Shown piece by piece: positions 1-25,088 of a stretch of DNA of 64,000 nt. Numbering within the stretch: the first letter of the stretch is position 1; every line of letters starts with the position of its first letter. The stretch is from NCBI RefSeq assembly GCF_901709675.1, contig NC_051093.1, positions 3,307,053 to 3,371,052 of the forward strand. Reading direction: 5' to 3'. The position numbers and the translations under genes are program-made. The notes below the pieces were generated by a model. That model worked only from the letters and a program-made list of their open reading frames with translations. It had not been told where the DNA came from and searched no databases. The DNA is from Syngnathus acus (lineage: Eukaryota > Chordata > Actinopteri > Syngnathiformes > Syngnathidae).

Positions 1-123
1 TCAGTTTATCGCGCTTCTTGTTAGCCTAGCCCAGTCAGCGTTAGCTGTGGCTAGCATGTCAGCTAGGAAAACATTGAAATACAAATTTAACTCATTTAAA
101 GTCGGACTTCTATTTCAGCTTAC

Positions 124-203
124 CATTTAATTATATCGTGAACCAAAGGCAGCAAAGAGCAGTCGTCGCCCTCTTTTTCCTGCTTGGGCTGCGACACAGC
201 CAT
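124..203 (-). CDS. med9: Mediator complex subunit 9, first coding exon (partial gene)
   Basis: MED9 is a small subunit of the Mediator middle module, which links transcription factors to RNA polymerase II in the nucleus. Read on the minus strand, the ATG at 203 opens 26 codons plus two bases, ending at a clean GTAAGC donor (bases 123 to 118). The peptide starts MAVSQPKQEKEGDD, then CSLLPLVHDIIK, closely matching the vertebrate MED9 segment that begins the conserved helical domain (SFLPLVHNIIKC in mammals, from memory). The split codon TG- fits the expected Cys. An in-frame TAG lies 11 codons upstream with no other ATG between, so this start is favoured. The N-terminus is much shorter than the proline-rich mammalian one. 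The remaining exons would lie left of base 1. Bases 1 to 123 are intron 1. Identification rests on this short exon only, but the motif is distinctive. Confidence 0.83.
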
Positions 204-267
204 GATCCCCTTGCTGCCTGCGTTCTCGTCGCAGTTCTACTGCGGCATGTACGAATACGCTTTCTGA

Positions 268-275
268 TGACGTCA
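268..275. promoter_or_regulatory. Palindromic CRE (TGACGTCA) upstream of med9
   Basis: A perfect 8-bp cAMP-response element lies 65 bp upstream of the med9 ATG, inside a GC-richer block with no TATA box in sight. CREs at this distance from the start are typical of CREB/ATF-bound housekeeping promoters. Function is inferred from motif and position. Confidence 0.5.
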
Positions 276-329
276 CTGCAACGAACCATTAACGTTGTAA
301 GTTGTCTGATAAAACCTTTTAGCCACAAT

Positions 330-2138
330 TCCTAAAGGTACTGTACAATGGCTACTGTACGTTGGTGCCAACAAAGCAGGTCAAACCCCCCAACAAAAAA
401 CTAACTAAAAATAAAAAACATTCCTTCAGAAAAGCATTTGCTTTTCTTTTATAATATATATTTTTAATTTGCAAAAAGACTTACTACACGCTGCATGTAA
501 TTATTGTATTCTGATTTAATTTTGATATTTCGCCTTGGCAACTGCCCTGTTCAGTAAAAATGCAAGCCAAACACTGAACCTTACTATATTTTGTGAAATA
601 TTTCTACAAATGTTGCCTTCTTCGCCAGCTTACCCCATTCAACCTCTCACAGGCGTCAGTATAATTTAATGGGTCACTTGAGTAATACTGGCCTGGTTTC
701 TTTTTCCTGCCACAGACATACCCCCAAATATTATCTGCTTGTGTCAATTATCATAACAAGAAGCTTGACCCGTAAATGGATTCTTGCTCTACATTAGTAC
801 TACCTAGCAACCTTGAGGACCTGCATCTAAATTTAACCCCCTTTGCAAATTTAGCTGTTCAGTCTGTGCACTGTGACTACAAATTGTAAATCATCCAAGG
901 TCTGCTTGGGTGGTCTTACTACCTTTAGAAAAAGCAATGAACCCCTCACAAATGCATTAGATGACTCTGTACATTTGTTGTTTGACATTTTATTTTAGAA
1001 ATATAACTGGTATCGTGTACTTGTAGAGTTCTTTAACCGGAGTGGGGAGGCCTGGAATTCATTTTGTGATTGGAACTAGTAAAAAATGTTTTGAAATTTG
1101 AAGAGAGGGTCACGTAAGGGATCGTGTTCCATCATTGTGTTGCTTGTTTGCTAAAGAACGGTGCACACAATATAATCAAGAATTCTGGTTCTTTTTCTTG
1201 AATACAGCTGGAAGCACAATAGATGTGCTGTCTTATGACTCACTGACCTTGAAAAGCAAACTGACCTATATATTTTCACAATGAGCATTTTTCATTCCCA
1301 ACTCTCACACCTGCCAGATAGTTGGTACACACCTCCAAAAAGTCGTGATGGCAATTAAATGCAAAAGCATAACAGAACGCTGCTAAGCCCGTTCCAAGGA
1401 ACACATCCAGAATGCATATTACATACAGAACACGTTGGTCGCCGGTGACCCAGATCTGTAGGCCCTAATTGTCAGATCGTGGTCACCTCACATTTATAAG
1501 TCGGGAAAAGTGGGTCACGACCCAACAGTACCTACCCACGCTCTGCTCAAATATGCGACAATATATCTTGAGGAAATTGACACGTGTCGACAGTAAAGGC
1601 TGCGGAATATCCGGTTGGGCCGCCGTGCATTCGTTAACGTCATGACGACCGTAAGAGGTTGGTAAACCATAAATCACTGATCATCTTCATTTTGTCCTCT
1701 GATAGTTTCAGGACTAATTGGTGGCAAATCATATAATCTCTTTTGGAGTTTTTCCTCTTCGAACCTGATAAACACAACAATTATCACAATGTTGTAATTG
1801 CAGGAAATCAGTGGCTTGAAGATATATTGTGTGTAATATTATCATAGGAAAAATGGAACTTGAGTGTGTTCTGATAAACAATATATGTATGGACCGTCAT
1901 ACCTGTCATTTAGTAGTGAGCGGTTGGAAGGAATTTGCAGCTATACTGCACTGTGGATAGAACTGTGCTGCCTCCAAGTGGAAGCTGACGAGATTCATCT
2001 CTTTGTATCTATGTCGCCATATGTCCATGTTTATCTTGACTGATAATGAATTTTATTAAGCAAACATAATGATGGATAGTCTTATGGTAGAGCTCCATTT
2101 GCTGGGTGAGAATACAATTCATATGCGTCATTCTGTTC
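330..2138. other. AT-rich intergenic spacer between med9 and usp22
   Basis: No ORF with coding character and no splice-bounded exon was seen. The sequence is mostly AT-rich single-copy-looking DNA. It is the left part of the roughly 3-kb spacer separating the divergent med9 and usp22 genes. Confidence 0.6.
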
Positions 2139-2350
2139 TCAGGCCCCTTCAAAAGTATTGGAACGGCAAGGTCCATTTGTTTTTCGTGTATGCTGAAGAT
2201 ATTTGGCTTTCAGATCAAAAGATGAGGATGAGGAAAAAAGTTGAGAAATCCACCTTTTCATTCATGCTTTTTACATCTCGATGTGTTGAAGTGAGCAAAG
2301 GTATTGGAACACGTGATTAACGGTTGTTTCTAGTTGATGTTAGATTAATT
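2139..2350 (+). mobile_element. Relic of a fish Tc1/mariner-like element (terminal part)
   Basis: The block contains AAAAGTATTGGAACGGCAAG, then a stretch with ATCAAAAGATGAGGATGAGG and TTTACATCTCGATGTGTTGA, and a second GTATTGGAACACGTGA. This matches, from memory, the non-coding terminal region of a Tc1-type transposon family abundant in fish genomes. No transposase is present, and indels are evident from the irregular spacing of the two GTATTGGAAC boxes. Assignment is by recollection, not alignment. Confidence 0.5.
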
Positions 2351-2979
2351 GCCTACACATTACTGCTTGTTTTTGTCTACAAAACCATTCTGTATGGAAA
2401 TCTACCTTTTATTGCAGTGATCTCACATTTATTTGGATGTTTTTTTGTGGGTATTTATTGTATACTGTGACGAGAAAGGAGAGCCTCACATTGAGTCCCA
2501 CTTAAACTTATAGCCGTAGTCGCCCATGTAACTAGTTTGTTCATTAAACACGGGTCATTCAAGTTAGCGGTGAGGCTACACCGCTTCCGCGCCTAATGGT
2601 CCAATTTGTCTCAATTTATGCAACCACTACATCATAGTTTAGTAATTGAGATTTGCACGCCTCATTTCAACCCGACAAGTCTATCTGTTGCGCTTGTCCA
2701 CTAGATGGCAGGCTTGAATTGGGGTTTTAGCGAGCCTCCGTGTAAGTTCATGATAGAATATTGTTTATTTCACAAAAGTACAATTTTCTTGTTTTTACAC
2801 ATATATTTGGATAACATAACATGACACATACATCTAGAACATATTATAACACGTTTTAAATCTATACATTGAAAATAATAATCATTCGTTAAAGTAAATA
2901 GTGTGAATATCCTTGTTGGTTGTATTTAAGGAGTGGCATTAATGCGTTTGAATTCAATTTTATTTTTCTGTGTGTGAAT
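2351..2979. other. Intergenic DNA, nothing recognised
   Basis: AT-rich flank leading into the usp22 promoter. No gene, RNA or repeat identified. Confidence 0.5.
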
Positions 2980-3525
2980 TTTTTGTTCGAATTCACCGGC
3001 CCGACTCCAAACGCCGCTCGTCCGGCGCGACGCGGAAGCGAAACGAGCGTTTCCAAAACATTCGTCGGGCTCGGCGTAGTGACGTCAACCTTTGTCCTGA
3101 CCAATCACGGCGCACGTTGGCCGGGGCATTGTGAAGCAGGAGTTGAAGCGTTAGCAGCCAGGCTAAAGTGGAGAAAGAAAGCTAACTAATCGTCCGAGTG
3201 CAAGTGGCGCTGGCTCAAAACGCGCATGGAGAAATAAGGAAGTTGTTAACACAGCAGCGGGAAACGACCACTCGACTCCGGGAGGATTCCGAAACAATGT
3301 TTCCAGGGTGCTAACGTACAAGACGGCGCTTGTCAGATGCCAGAGGAGAGCGTTTTTGGATACTCCATCGCTTGTCCCGTTTCCAAGCGGAAACCATTTC
3401 TGGACAGATAGTTGGAGGAGAGGAGAGGAGAGGAGGGGGGTGGGGGGCGCTAAAGCTAGCTGGCTAGCCAAAGCCAACCATCCCGGAGACTTTTTGACGC
3501 TGTCACCCAGCGAACCCCAACCCGA
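2980..3525 (+). promoter_or_regulatory. usp22 CpG-rich promoter and 5' leader
   Basis: Base composition switches sharply from AT-rich to CpG-rich at about 2995. The island holds a perfect CRE TGACGTCA at 3080-3087 and a forward CCAAT box at 3101-3105 (NF-Y type), with no TATA box. Transcription probably starts between about 3120 and 3300. A purine-rich GGAGA/G-run tract at 3414-3448 lies in the likely leader and could form G-quadruplex structure. Promoter function is inferred from composition and motifs. Confidence 0.6.
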
Positions 3526-3539
3526 ATGTTTTGTCTGTC

Positions 3540-3543
<4 letters not shown>
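3526..3543 (+). promoter_or_regulatory. Five-codon uORF whose stop overlaps the usp22 start codon
   Basis: An ATG at 3526-3528 reads MFCLS and stops at TGA 3541-3543. The main usp22 ATG is 3540-3542, so the two share an ATGA overlap. The uORF start has a weak context (C at -3, T at +4); the main ATG has G at -3. This arrangement permits leaky scanning or stop-restart and could dampen usp22 translation. It assumes the leader is not spliced between these sites. Confidence 0.5.
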
Positions 3544-16939
<13,396 letters not shown>

Positions 16940-17995
16940 TTCTCGTGACCTCCGTCACCACTGACCTTGAAGAACCAATGGCGGACAGTTGGCAACACAC
17001 ACACATGCACGCACACACACACACATTACAAGCCTACCTGACTGACTTTAAAAAAAAAAAAAAAACTGCTCCTCTGAATGTGGAGGACAAAATCAAAAGA
17101 AAACAAAAGAGAGCATATTTCAACAACAACAAAAAACAAGCACTGAGCTACTTTTTGGCATCTACTTGACAAAACTGAATGAAGAGGAGGAAGCGGCGAC
17201 GTCTCTGGGCACATCTTAGTACAGTATTCTGACCCCCCCCTCCCCAAAAAAAAGAATTTATCTCCCACGGTGCTCTCGTCTCATCTGACCAAGCATTTAA
17301 CTCTGAAGGCCGCCATTATGCATCATGGGAAAGCAAAAAAAACAAAACAAAAAAGCATAAAAATAATAACAATGATGAAAAAAAAAGAAATCAATGTATT
17401 AAGAACTTTGCAAGAGCATTTCTATGGCTATGATATTGTATGAATGGATCTATTTTTTATTTTATTTTATTTTTTGGAGGAGCCAAGAGACACTTGCCCG
17501 CCAGGCCTGTTGCTAAGGCCAGCGTTACCGTGGAAACCCTTTGGACCGTCGGTGTGCTCCCTCATCTCCGATTTTTTCAAATCTGCTTATTGGCAGGGAA
17601 CTTATTTTATTTTTTTATTTCTTAGCACTCATGGACACATTTTTCTTTGTTTACTACTTTTAGGTTCATTTTTCAAAAATAATTTTCAATACACGAGTCA
17701 TATGTCCTTTGCTGTTCCTGTTACTGGAAATGTTTTTGGACGTATATGCTACTTTCATTCTTGTGGAATTGTTGGTAATATGATGATGGTGCTGATTAAA
17801 AGGACGCTCACTTTTTTTTTCTTTTCTGTCATAGCCATGTGACCACGCTGCTCTCTTCTCTAATAACGACCCATTAGTCGGATCCCATCGCGGTTAATGT
17901 TGCTCCGATCCTCATGGATAAGTTCTCCATGGAAACGTTGCGTGCGCCGGCGCGTGTCGCACTGCAGTGCAATAAACAGCGCACTTCACATCAAG
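16940..17995 (+). other. Probable usp22 3' UTR
   Basis: No further ORF of coding character. The stretch is A-rich with a short CA run near 17000-17030 and ends around an AATAAA at 17971-17976. The length is inferred; earlier or later polyadenylation is possible. Confidence 0.5.
17971..17976 (+). terminator. Candidate polyadenylation signal of usp22 (AATAAA)
   Basis: First canonical AATAAA on the plus strand that I noticed downstream of the stop, about 1 kb into the 3' flank. Confidence 0.45.
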
Positions 17996-18792
17996 AGCAC
18001 ACGCAAGGGCATAATGCAGCTCTCTTCTGATGGATCGTGTCCGTATCGGAACATTTCAGATAAAACCCAAAGCGATACTACAGCGAGCGCAGTGGAAAAT
18101 GGAAACAGGATCACGTGGGCATATAGTGACACCCACTGGTCATATTAAGTACTACAATGTAAACAATCGTCCAGTTGTTGCACTGAGAAGATATTAATCT
18201 GTGATTATGGCAATATAATGCGACATTTTGCTGCTCGCAGTCAGTGATTTACTTTATTTACACCCAAAACGTTGTACATGTTATTTAATTTTAACGTACT
18301 ATACAATTTCCATCGGTATATACATAAACAAAAACGTATACGTATGTATAATCAACAAATTTTGGCCGTGTTTTTTTTTTTTTTAATACTTGATATCGCC
18401 ACGTTCAGCGGTAGTTTGCAAAATTTTTGCCACCTAGAAATGACCATGGCCAACATTGAACAGTAGTCAAGTAGGGCTAAGCGTTCATCCAAAACAAGAC
18501 AGTTTTTGGAAGTTAAAAAGTATACAAGCCACTGTAACGTTAAGCACACTTTAAACACAAACACTCGTGCTTAAATATAAAAAAATAACTTAAAGATTCA
18601 GTTCAAATATATAATAATAATAAATAGCATACGTTAACCACAGCACTGAAATAAAAGTTAAAAAACAAATATTTAAATTCAAAATCTAATGTACAGTATT
18701 GAAGTGGAAATGAAAAGTTATTCTTTCATGTACCACATGAAAGAGCATATAAATCTTGAATAAATAGTGATAAAATATTTCAAACAAATAAA

Positions 18793-18979
18793 AGTCACTC
18801 AGTTGATTACAGTTAAATTTAGCTTCATCCTTAAATGTCAAAAGCCAAAAGCACAATCTCCCAAACGTTGTGTGAGTAGTCCACTTCATGAAAAGTTGCC
18901 CCATGCTGAGGGACAACAAATGGCCTTATTAAAATAAAAGCAGTGTCAGCATCACAGCAAGAAACAAAATACACCAAAA
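18793..18979. repeat. Direct repeat, copy 1 of 187-bp tandem duplication
   Basis: Begins AGTCACTCAGTTGATTACAG and ends GCAAGAAACAAAATACACCA. It recurs at 19018-19204 with roughly seven substitutions and no evident indel. The period is 225 bp, with a 38-bp A-rich spacer. It lies between the convergent usp22 and sstr2 genes, possibly in the distal sstr2 3' UTR. Confidence 0.93.
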
Positions 18980-19017
18980 AAAAATAATTCAAATAAATAA
19001 AAAAGAAGAATTGTATC

Positions 19018-19204
19018 AGTCACTAAGTTGATTACAGTTAAATTTATCTTCATCCTTAAATGTCAAAAGCCAAAAGCACAATTTTCCAAACTTTGTGTGA
19101 GTAGTCCACTTCATGAAAAGTTGCCCCATGCTGAGGGACAACAAATAGCCTTATTAAAATAAAAGCAGTGTCAGCATCAGAGCAAGAAACAAAATACACC
19201 AAAA
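19018..19204. repeat. Direct repeat, copy 2 of 187-bp tandem duplication
   Basis: Begins AGTCACTAAGTTGATTACAG; differences from copy 1 are scattered single-base changes. High similarity implies a recent local duplication. No coding potential seen in either copy. Confidence 0.93.
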
Positions 19205-19370
19205 TTCTATTAGTCACCCCACAGAGTTGCTACTTGTATTATGACGCCAATGAATTATTCAGCGGGACTAACACTTGTGCTCACGGTTGCTATGGAAATA
19301 TAGAACACTCTAAATGTGTCCCAAAGCTCCACTACTATACTACAATTCGATTAGTCACGTAAAAGCATTA

Positions 19371-19376
19371 TTTATT
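19371..19376 (-). terminator. Candidate polyadenylation signal of sstr2
   Basis: TTTATT on the plus strand (AATAAA on minus), 229 bp past the sstr2 stop; a second overlapping copy follows. It would give a short 3' UTR that ends before the tandem duplication. Confidence 0.45.
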
Positions 19377-19604
19377 TATTTTTTTATCAAACACGATGCA
19401 ACAATCCAACACGTGAGTCGAATGTTAAAGTCTCGTAGCCCTTCTCAAATTCACGTTTTGCACACAGCTGGGTGCAAAAAAAAACACGTCTCAAAAATTA
19501 AATATCTTTTACAATTGTTGAAAATCATGCAAGTGACAAAAGTTAACATGTCAATGGAAAAAGAAACGAGAACAGCCAAGATGAGTCAAGCACGCCGAGG
19601 CGGA

Positions 19605-20723
19605 TCAGATACTGGTCTGCAGGTCCCCGTTGAGCAGAGTACTTTGGGTTTCCGTCGGGTCGGTCATCATGCGGGACTTGTCTTGGCGGCTGTCGGTGCG
19701 CTCGGCCTCGTCCAGCCCGCCGACCTTCTTGAGACACAGAACGTTCTGAAAGCTCTTCTTGAAGTTCTCCGACAGGAAGGCGTAAAGGATGGGGTTGGCG
19801 CAGCTGTTGGCGTAGCCCAGCACCACCACGAAGGCGAAGGTGCTGCGCAGCACCGGCGTGGTGCTGAGCGTGCCTGTCACCGAGGTCACGTTGAAGACGT
19901 AGAAGGGCAGCCAGCACAGCACAAAGACGGCCACCACGATGGACACCATCCGCGTCACCTTCCTCTCCGAGCGCCGCCGCTTGGACGAGGAGCTGACGCG
20001 GATGCCCGACGACTTCACCTTGATGATGATGAGCAGGTAACACATGCAGATGACCAGCAGCGGCAGAAAGAAGCCCAGGACGAAGGTGTAGAACATGAAG
20101 GCGGTGTAGTAGGCCTCCTGCGGCTCGGGCCACACGATGGTGCAGAAGCATCCATCGTGCTTGGTGATGACGCCGCTGTAGATGACGATGGGCAGGTTGA
20201 CCACCAGCGACACCCCCCACACCGCCACATTGACCGTCTTGGCCATGCGGGGCTTACGCCACTCGGTGGAGCGGATGGGGTGCACCACGGCCAGGTAGCG
20301 GTCCACGCTCATCACCGTCAGGCAGAAGATGGAGGTGAACTGGTTGAGCGAGTCCACCGTCATAACCACCCGGCACAGCGCTGGGCCGAAGGGCCAGTGG
20401 ACCAGCGCCAGCTGGATGGCGATGAAGGGCAGGCCCAGCATGAAGAGCACGTCGGCCACCGCCAGGTTGAGGATGTAGATGTTGGTGACCGTCTTCATCT
20501 TGGCGTAGCGCAGGATGACGTAGATGACCAAGGTGTTGCCGCACAGGCCCACGGCGCACACCAGGAAGTACATACAGGTGATGACCGCCGTGCTGGTGCC
20601 GTCGAAACTCCCGCCGTCCGTGTCGTTGCTCAGCGCGTCCGACTCGTTCGCCGGCAGGAAGCTGTCGAACATGAGCTGCCCCGACGTGTTCGGGAGGGAT
20701 GACGGCAAGATCCAGGAGTCCAT
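19605..20723 (-). CDS. sstr2: Somatostatin receptor type 2
   Basis: A 372-residue class A GPCR in one coding exon (human SSTR2 is 369). SSTR2 binds somatostatin at the plasma membrane and signals through Gi/o. The N-terminus has sequons N12, N26 and N33. Seven hydrophobic segments lie near 46-72, 82-104, 115-140, 161-184, 204-234, 257-280 and 296-318. Key residues: D91 (2.50), D124 (3.32, contacts the ligand Lys), D141-R142-Y143, disulfide pair C117 with C194 (or C192), CWLP at 270-273, the somatostatin-receptor signature [11 protein letters not shown] at 304-314, and palmitoylation candidate C330. The tail [10 protein letters not shown], a type-1 PDZ ligand, is specific to type 2 receptors and separates it from sstr1, 3, 4 and 5. 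The start ATG has a strong ATCATGG context. The gene is much more GC-rich than its flanks. Teleosts can carry more than one sstr2-like copy; which this is cannot be told. Confidence 0.95.
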   Translation of the reverse strand: MDSWILPSSLPNTSGQLMFDSFLPANESDALSNDTDGGSFDGTSTAVITCMYFLVCAVGLCGNTLVIYVILRYAKMKTVTNIYILNLAVADVLFMLGLPFIAIQLALVHWPFGPALCRVVMTVDSLNQFTSIFCLTVMSVDRYLAVVHPIRSTEWRKPRMAKTVNVAVWGVSLVVNLPIVIYSGVITKHDGCFCTIVWPEPQEAYYTAFMFYTFVLGFFLPLLVICMCYLLIIIKVKSSGIRVSSSSKRRRSERKVTRMVSIVVAVFVLCWLPFYVFNVTSVTGTLSTTPVLRSTFAFVVVLGYANSCANPILYAFLSENFKKSFQNVLCLKKVGGLDEAERTDSRQDKSRMMTDPTETQSTLLNGDLQTSI

Positions 20724-23700
20724 GATGCTCGGATTTAGAACATCCTATCTGAAACGTGACATCACAATACATCTGTAAGTCAATATGAGAAGTTAGTCGA
20801 CCTTTTTATTGATTCACTAATATTTTTTCTACCTTTGTCCAAGGAATGCCAGTTTGCTCAACAAACGACGGCTGAAGTTTGGTGAGTAGGTGAAACAATT
20901 TTTGTTCGGCGCAGTCATTCGCTGCTATGCACAGTTCATAAATATTTCAACTCCAGGTGCTCATGTCTCACTTTTATTTAGTCACTTGTTGCTAGGTAGA
21001 GTTCAAATAGTTCAATCTTGATGGTGCCATTGGCCAGCAAATAGGGGTTGATGGCGCAGGAGCGCCATTACGAGATCATCGAAACGTTGCTCTGTATTAA
21101 CTACAAAATGTGAAATCAAAATAGAAACAGCGACATCTCGAAACGTAGCCTTTGTGTTGGTTCCTCTGAGGATTCTGCTAGATCTTGCACGAGCCCCCCG
21201 ATGACTACTTGATTGACATTTCCCTACCTGAAATGAAGCGTGTGCTCATTTACGATGAGCTTCATCCCTGCCTGGGGAAATCACTTGTTAACCCCCCCCC
21301 CCCCCCCACCCCTCCACCACCACCACCGCCACCACCGTCGGGAGCACATGCTCTTTCTAAGTGATCCCTGCCTCACAGCTCTAGTCTGCACTGACACATT
21401 ATTCTTGGGGACTTGGGAGGGGAGGGGAAGGTATTATGGAGTGCGTACGGATGTAAATGAGTCGAAGTTAATTGAATGAGGGAGTGGGAGTCTGGCATCA
21501 TTGTATTGCCAATAAGGGCACTGCAATCACACTGAAGTGCACAGTGGGGGGAGGGGGGGGGGGGTCTTCCAATGGTTCGGATTCATTATGCAAGATTGCC
21601 ATTTTCTTCCAGAAGGACATTTTATTAGATTAGCCAGAGCAACAGTACTGGCCGATTAGTAAGAGTCTAGAAATGAAGAGGAAAAAATACACACAATTAC
21701 ACAATAATACACAAAGTAATAATAGTTAAAAAAAAAAAAATCTAAATCATAATTTAATTTGAATAATAATTTTGCTCGCATTAAAGAAGACACTACAACA
21801 GGAATTTTTTTTTTTTTAGATTTTATGCAACAGTATAACACACTTTAAATAATACATAATATTGCAAAATAAGAAAAATTATAGTAAAACTGAAGAATAT
21901 TTCACTAATACTTAAAAATTACAACTATCAAAATGTGACATGCCAACAAAATTACAGTTATAATAATGACAATGAACTCGACCTAAGGATGCATCACTCT
22001 TACCTGCGTGCAAAAACATCACTTATAGACATTAGTAGTCCTCGTTTTCCGAGTGCATGCGACGTCCTGGGAAAAAAATCTCATTTGTGTGGCTGAAACC
22101 CCCCCAAAATTTTTGCACATCTCGAATGCGGACGCACATGTGAATCCTGTTGGAGAGTGCAGAGACGTTTATGGGTGCGCGTGCGTGGGAGAGAGAGTTA
22201 GCGAATGAGCGAGCGCACGTGCGCAAAAGCATGGGAGGTGCCCTTGTTTGGTGTGTTATCTTCACAAAACACACATTCGAAAAAAAAGACAGTGAGCACA
22301 TTAATTAATAATCAAATAATTGTGCGTTTTGTAGTCGATCAACAGGTGTTTTTTTGCACAGGACAAAGAATATGTGCAATTCTTGTTCAAATATTCATTG
22401 CTTAAAGCACATAGATGGCATCCGTTAGCCCCTCTATGGTGTTTCCCATTATGTGTTAGCATTAAGCTAGCTCACTTTAACGCAGTCAGGTGCTTCTTTG
22501 CAATCCTCTTAGTTGGACTGTCAACTTCGCTGATAACATTGACATTTTTTCTGTTGAAAGTTTTGAAGGGATGTTAGAAGACGATTATTTGCAATAATCG
22601 ATATTCATGTGCAATGTTAAGCTCCTGCGCCTAATGGGACACAGATAATATACGCTAGACCACAAGAGTGTGGACGTGGGCTGGGTGAAGTACTCGAACG
22701 CTGAGTCGTGATGCTATTTCTAACCAGGAGAGAGAAAAAAATTTGCGCTCGGTATGCTTGTCGCCAGGAGGGTCAGATAATGTTTGTACAAGCTGCTGCG
22801 AGAATAGGCCAGAAAAAACTACGCAGCACTTTTAATTAATTAGAAATAGCCGCAGGTTCTGCACAATTTATTGTGCCACAGCCTTATAAATGCACTTTTG
22901 CTTTATTCTACTATTTGTGCGAGCATCTGTTTTTTTTTTTCCAGACGAGGCTTATCTCACTTCCTGCGTCAGAAATAGAATTTTTGTTCACCAAAATTGA
23001 AGTCAACAAAAAAGATTTGTCTGTGGCTAACGTATTTTGCCGTAAAATACGTAAAATACATTTATACATAAAAAAAAAAATCAAATGTATGTCCTCCTCA
23101 CATGCTGCGCACATAAAATGCATCTGGCTGTTGAGATAACGCTGGCCCGAGCTGACCAGAGCGCCACGGGGGACATCATTGTGTGGGACATAATGTTGAT
23201 TTACTTTTTTTACATTTTCTTTTTCCCCACCAAAAAAAAACAACACAGCCCAGCACAACTCGTCTTATCTTGAATGTGCTTTTTCTACCGTAAATCTAGT
23301 CACTTGCTAAGCAATGTTTCCATTGGCGCCAAAGCACTACTTTTCTATTAGACAAGACTACATGAAGCTCCTCCCCCTTCTTTGAAAAAGATGGTGCCAA
23401 AACAAAAGTTTGCATTTATATAATTCTGCCTGTCACTTTGTTAGATCTATTGTCTCATAATATGAATTTAAAGACTCGGGTCTGTTACTTTTCCCCACAC
23501 GGACGCCTGCGGCCGCTGCCGTGTCAATAAAGCGGTCAAACGTTCTTAATGGATGCTGAATATTGAACAAACGGAGAGTGTATTTATTTACTGTGGGGGC
23601 CACGTGCGTGATGGCACATTTGTTAACATGGCGGGTGGTTAAATATAAATGAGGAGGGACGGAACCACCCGTAACAATCTCTCCTCCAAAAGCGTCGCCA

Positions 23701-24908
23701 TGGCAATGTAATGAGAAGCACCTACATTTGCTTTTTTTTGTTGTTTTGTAACAAGCGTTGAACAGAAGTGACGCAGTGGCCGCCGTGACCCGTCGCGGCT
23801 AATCAGAGCAGACAGGTGGAGAGCCGCGCGACGGCGCCACTTGAAGGCCACTCACGATGACGCCGTGATGGGAATTTTCATCTCAAAACACGACTCGGGA
23901 AGACTTTTTATATGCTCGTAGTCACGGCGACAGCAACTAATCTCTGAGTCAAAGCTTAAATAAAATCTACGTTTGGGCCTCCACCGGGGACTTATGTGAC
24001 TTTATCCACTTCTTAACATCACGACTGGCCCATCGCAATTAAAAAAAAAAGTCAATAACAGATCAGCTAAGTGAACCACAATGCTATTATTCGTCTGATG
24101 TCCAGTAATCCTTTTTGTCTCACGAATCGCTTCAAATGTTCAAAGACTCTCCGCGCTTCCATTCAAATATGGACGTCAAAACGCGCCTCCCGGGACCGCT
24201 TGTGGTTAGCGGCCCGTGGCTTATGCGTCTCTCTAAATGCAAATACATTTGCAAGCGGCCGACTGCGACGGGGTCGTTAGAAGCAATACGCCAAGAAATA
24301 CGACGTAACCATATAAGCTGGGGGGGGCGTCGTGGCAACAGAAAAGAATTCAATCCTCTCAGGCTGCCGTTTGTTCGGCTACCAAATGAGACACGCGGCT
24401 TTCTCCACTCAGAAGGGAAATTAGCTGGCCCACCTGACTCTCGCTTGCGTCTCAAAAAAAAAAAAGAAATCTCACCAGCACACCTGTGGTTGTTTTCATG
24501 TAGGCAATTGGATTGTTGGCGGAAACTCTTTGCTCGCCCTCTGTTTTGTTTGGAAGCCTCTGTTGTTACGTCTGAGTTCAAGGGAGGAATTTGAAGCCGA
24601 TATTTGTCTTGTAGTTAGTTTCATTTGTTTACCAGGTCAGTTTGTGCAAACCTCTTAGTCTATCTTGTGTAATTGAACTATCGAAGCTAGTTGTTTATGG
24701 CGTCATGGTTGTGTACATGCTAGCTGTATGGTCATGGTGCTTTATGGACCTCTCTGTGATCATCTGATCACAAATTCCGACCTGTTCTGGTAAATTCCAC
24801 TCCAATTGTTAATTTGATCAATTATTGTTAGCATCTGTATATGAACAATATTTTTGAGCAAGTATCTTCAGGCACTGAGTAGGAATAGATGGCGAGTGTC
24901 CCCTTGGC
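20724..24908. other. sstr2 upstream flank and intergenic DNA
   Basis: Minus-strand upstream of the sstr2 ATG is a pyrimidine-rich TCACGTTTCAG at about 20752-20762 that could be a 5'-UTR splice acceptor, and a CRE-like TGATGTCA beside it. Beyond that I see no exon. Tracts noted: C15 near 21293, a G run near 21553, and AT-rich DNA at 21650-21960. Confidence 0.5.
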
Positions 24909-25088
24909 ATGGATATTCTGCTCCACCCTGACGTGATGGAACTTGCCGAGAGACTTTCATACGAGGTTGAAGAGCAGTTGGCGAGCGCGCAATCTTCTCA
25001 CTTTAGCGCTCGCCAGCTGCCTCTCAAGATCAGGAGAGACATCCTGCTTGTCAGAACCAGAACTGCCTTCTGCAAGTTAACCGTTTGA
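24909..25088 (+). other. Unassigned 59-codon ORF with protein-like composition
   Basis: Opens at ATG 24909 and stops at TGA 25086-25088; the frame is open 11 codons further upstream to a TGA. The peptide begins MDILLHPDVMELAERLSYEV and later reads ARQLPLKIRRDILL. It has alternating acidic and hydrophobic residues like an amphipathic helix, unlike the low-complexity text of most random ORFs here. No family recognised, no flanking splice sites that I trust, and no neighbouring exons found. It may be a remnant of a retrocopy or transposon gene, or chance. Confidence 0.3.

Noticed and set aside
19314-20702. 462-codon plus-strand ORF
   Set aside because: Entirely antisense to sstr2. His/Gln/Asp-rich text arises from the GC-rich receptor codons; no domain or splice support.
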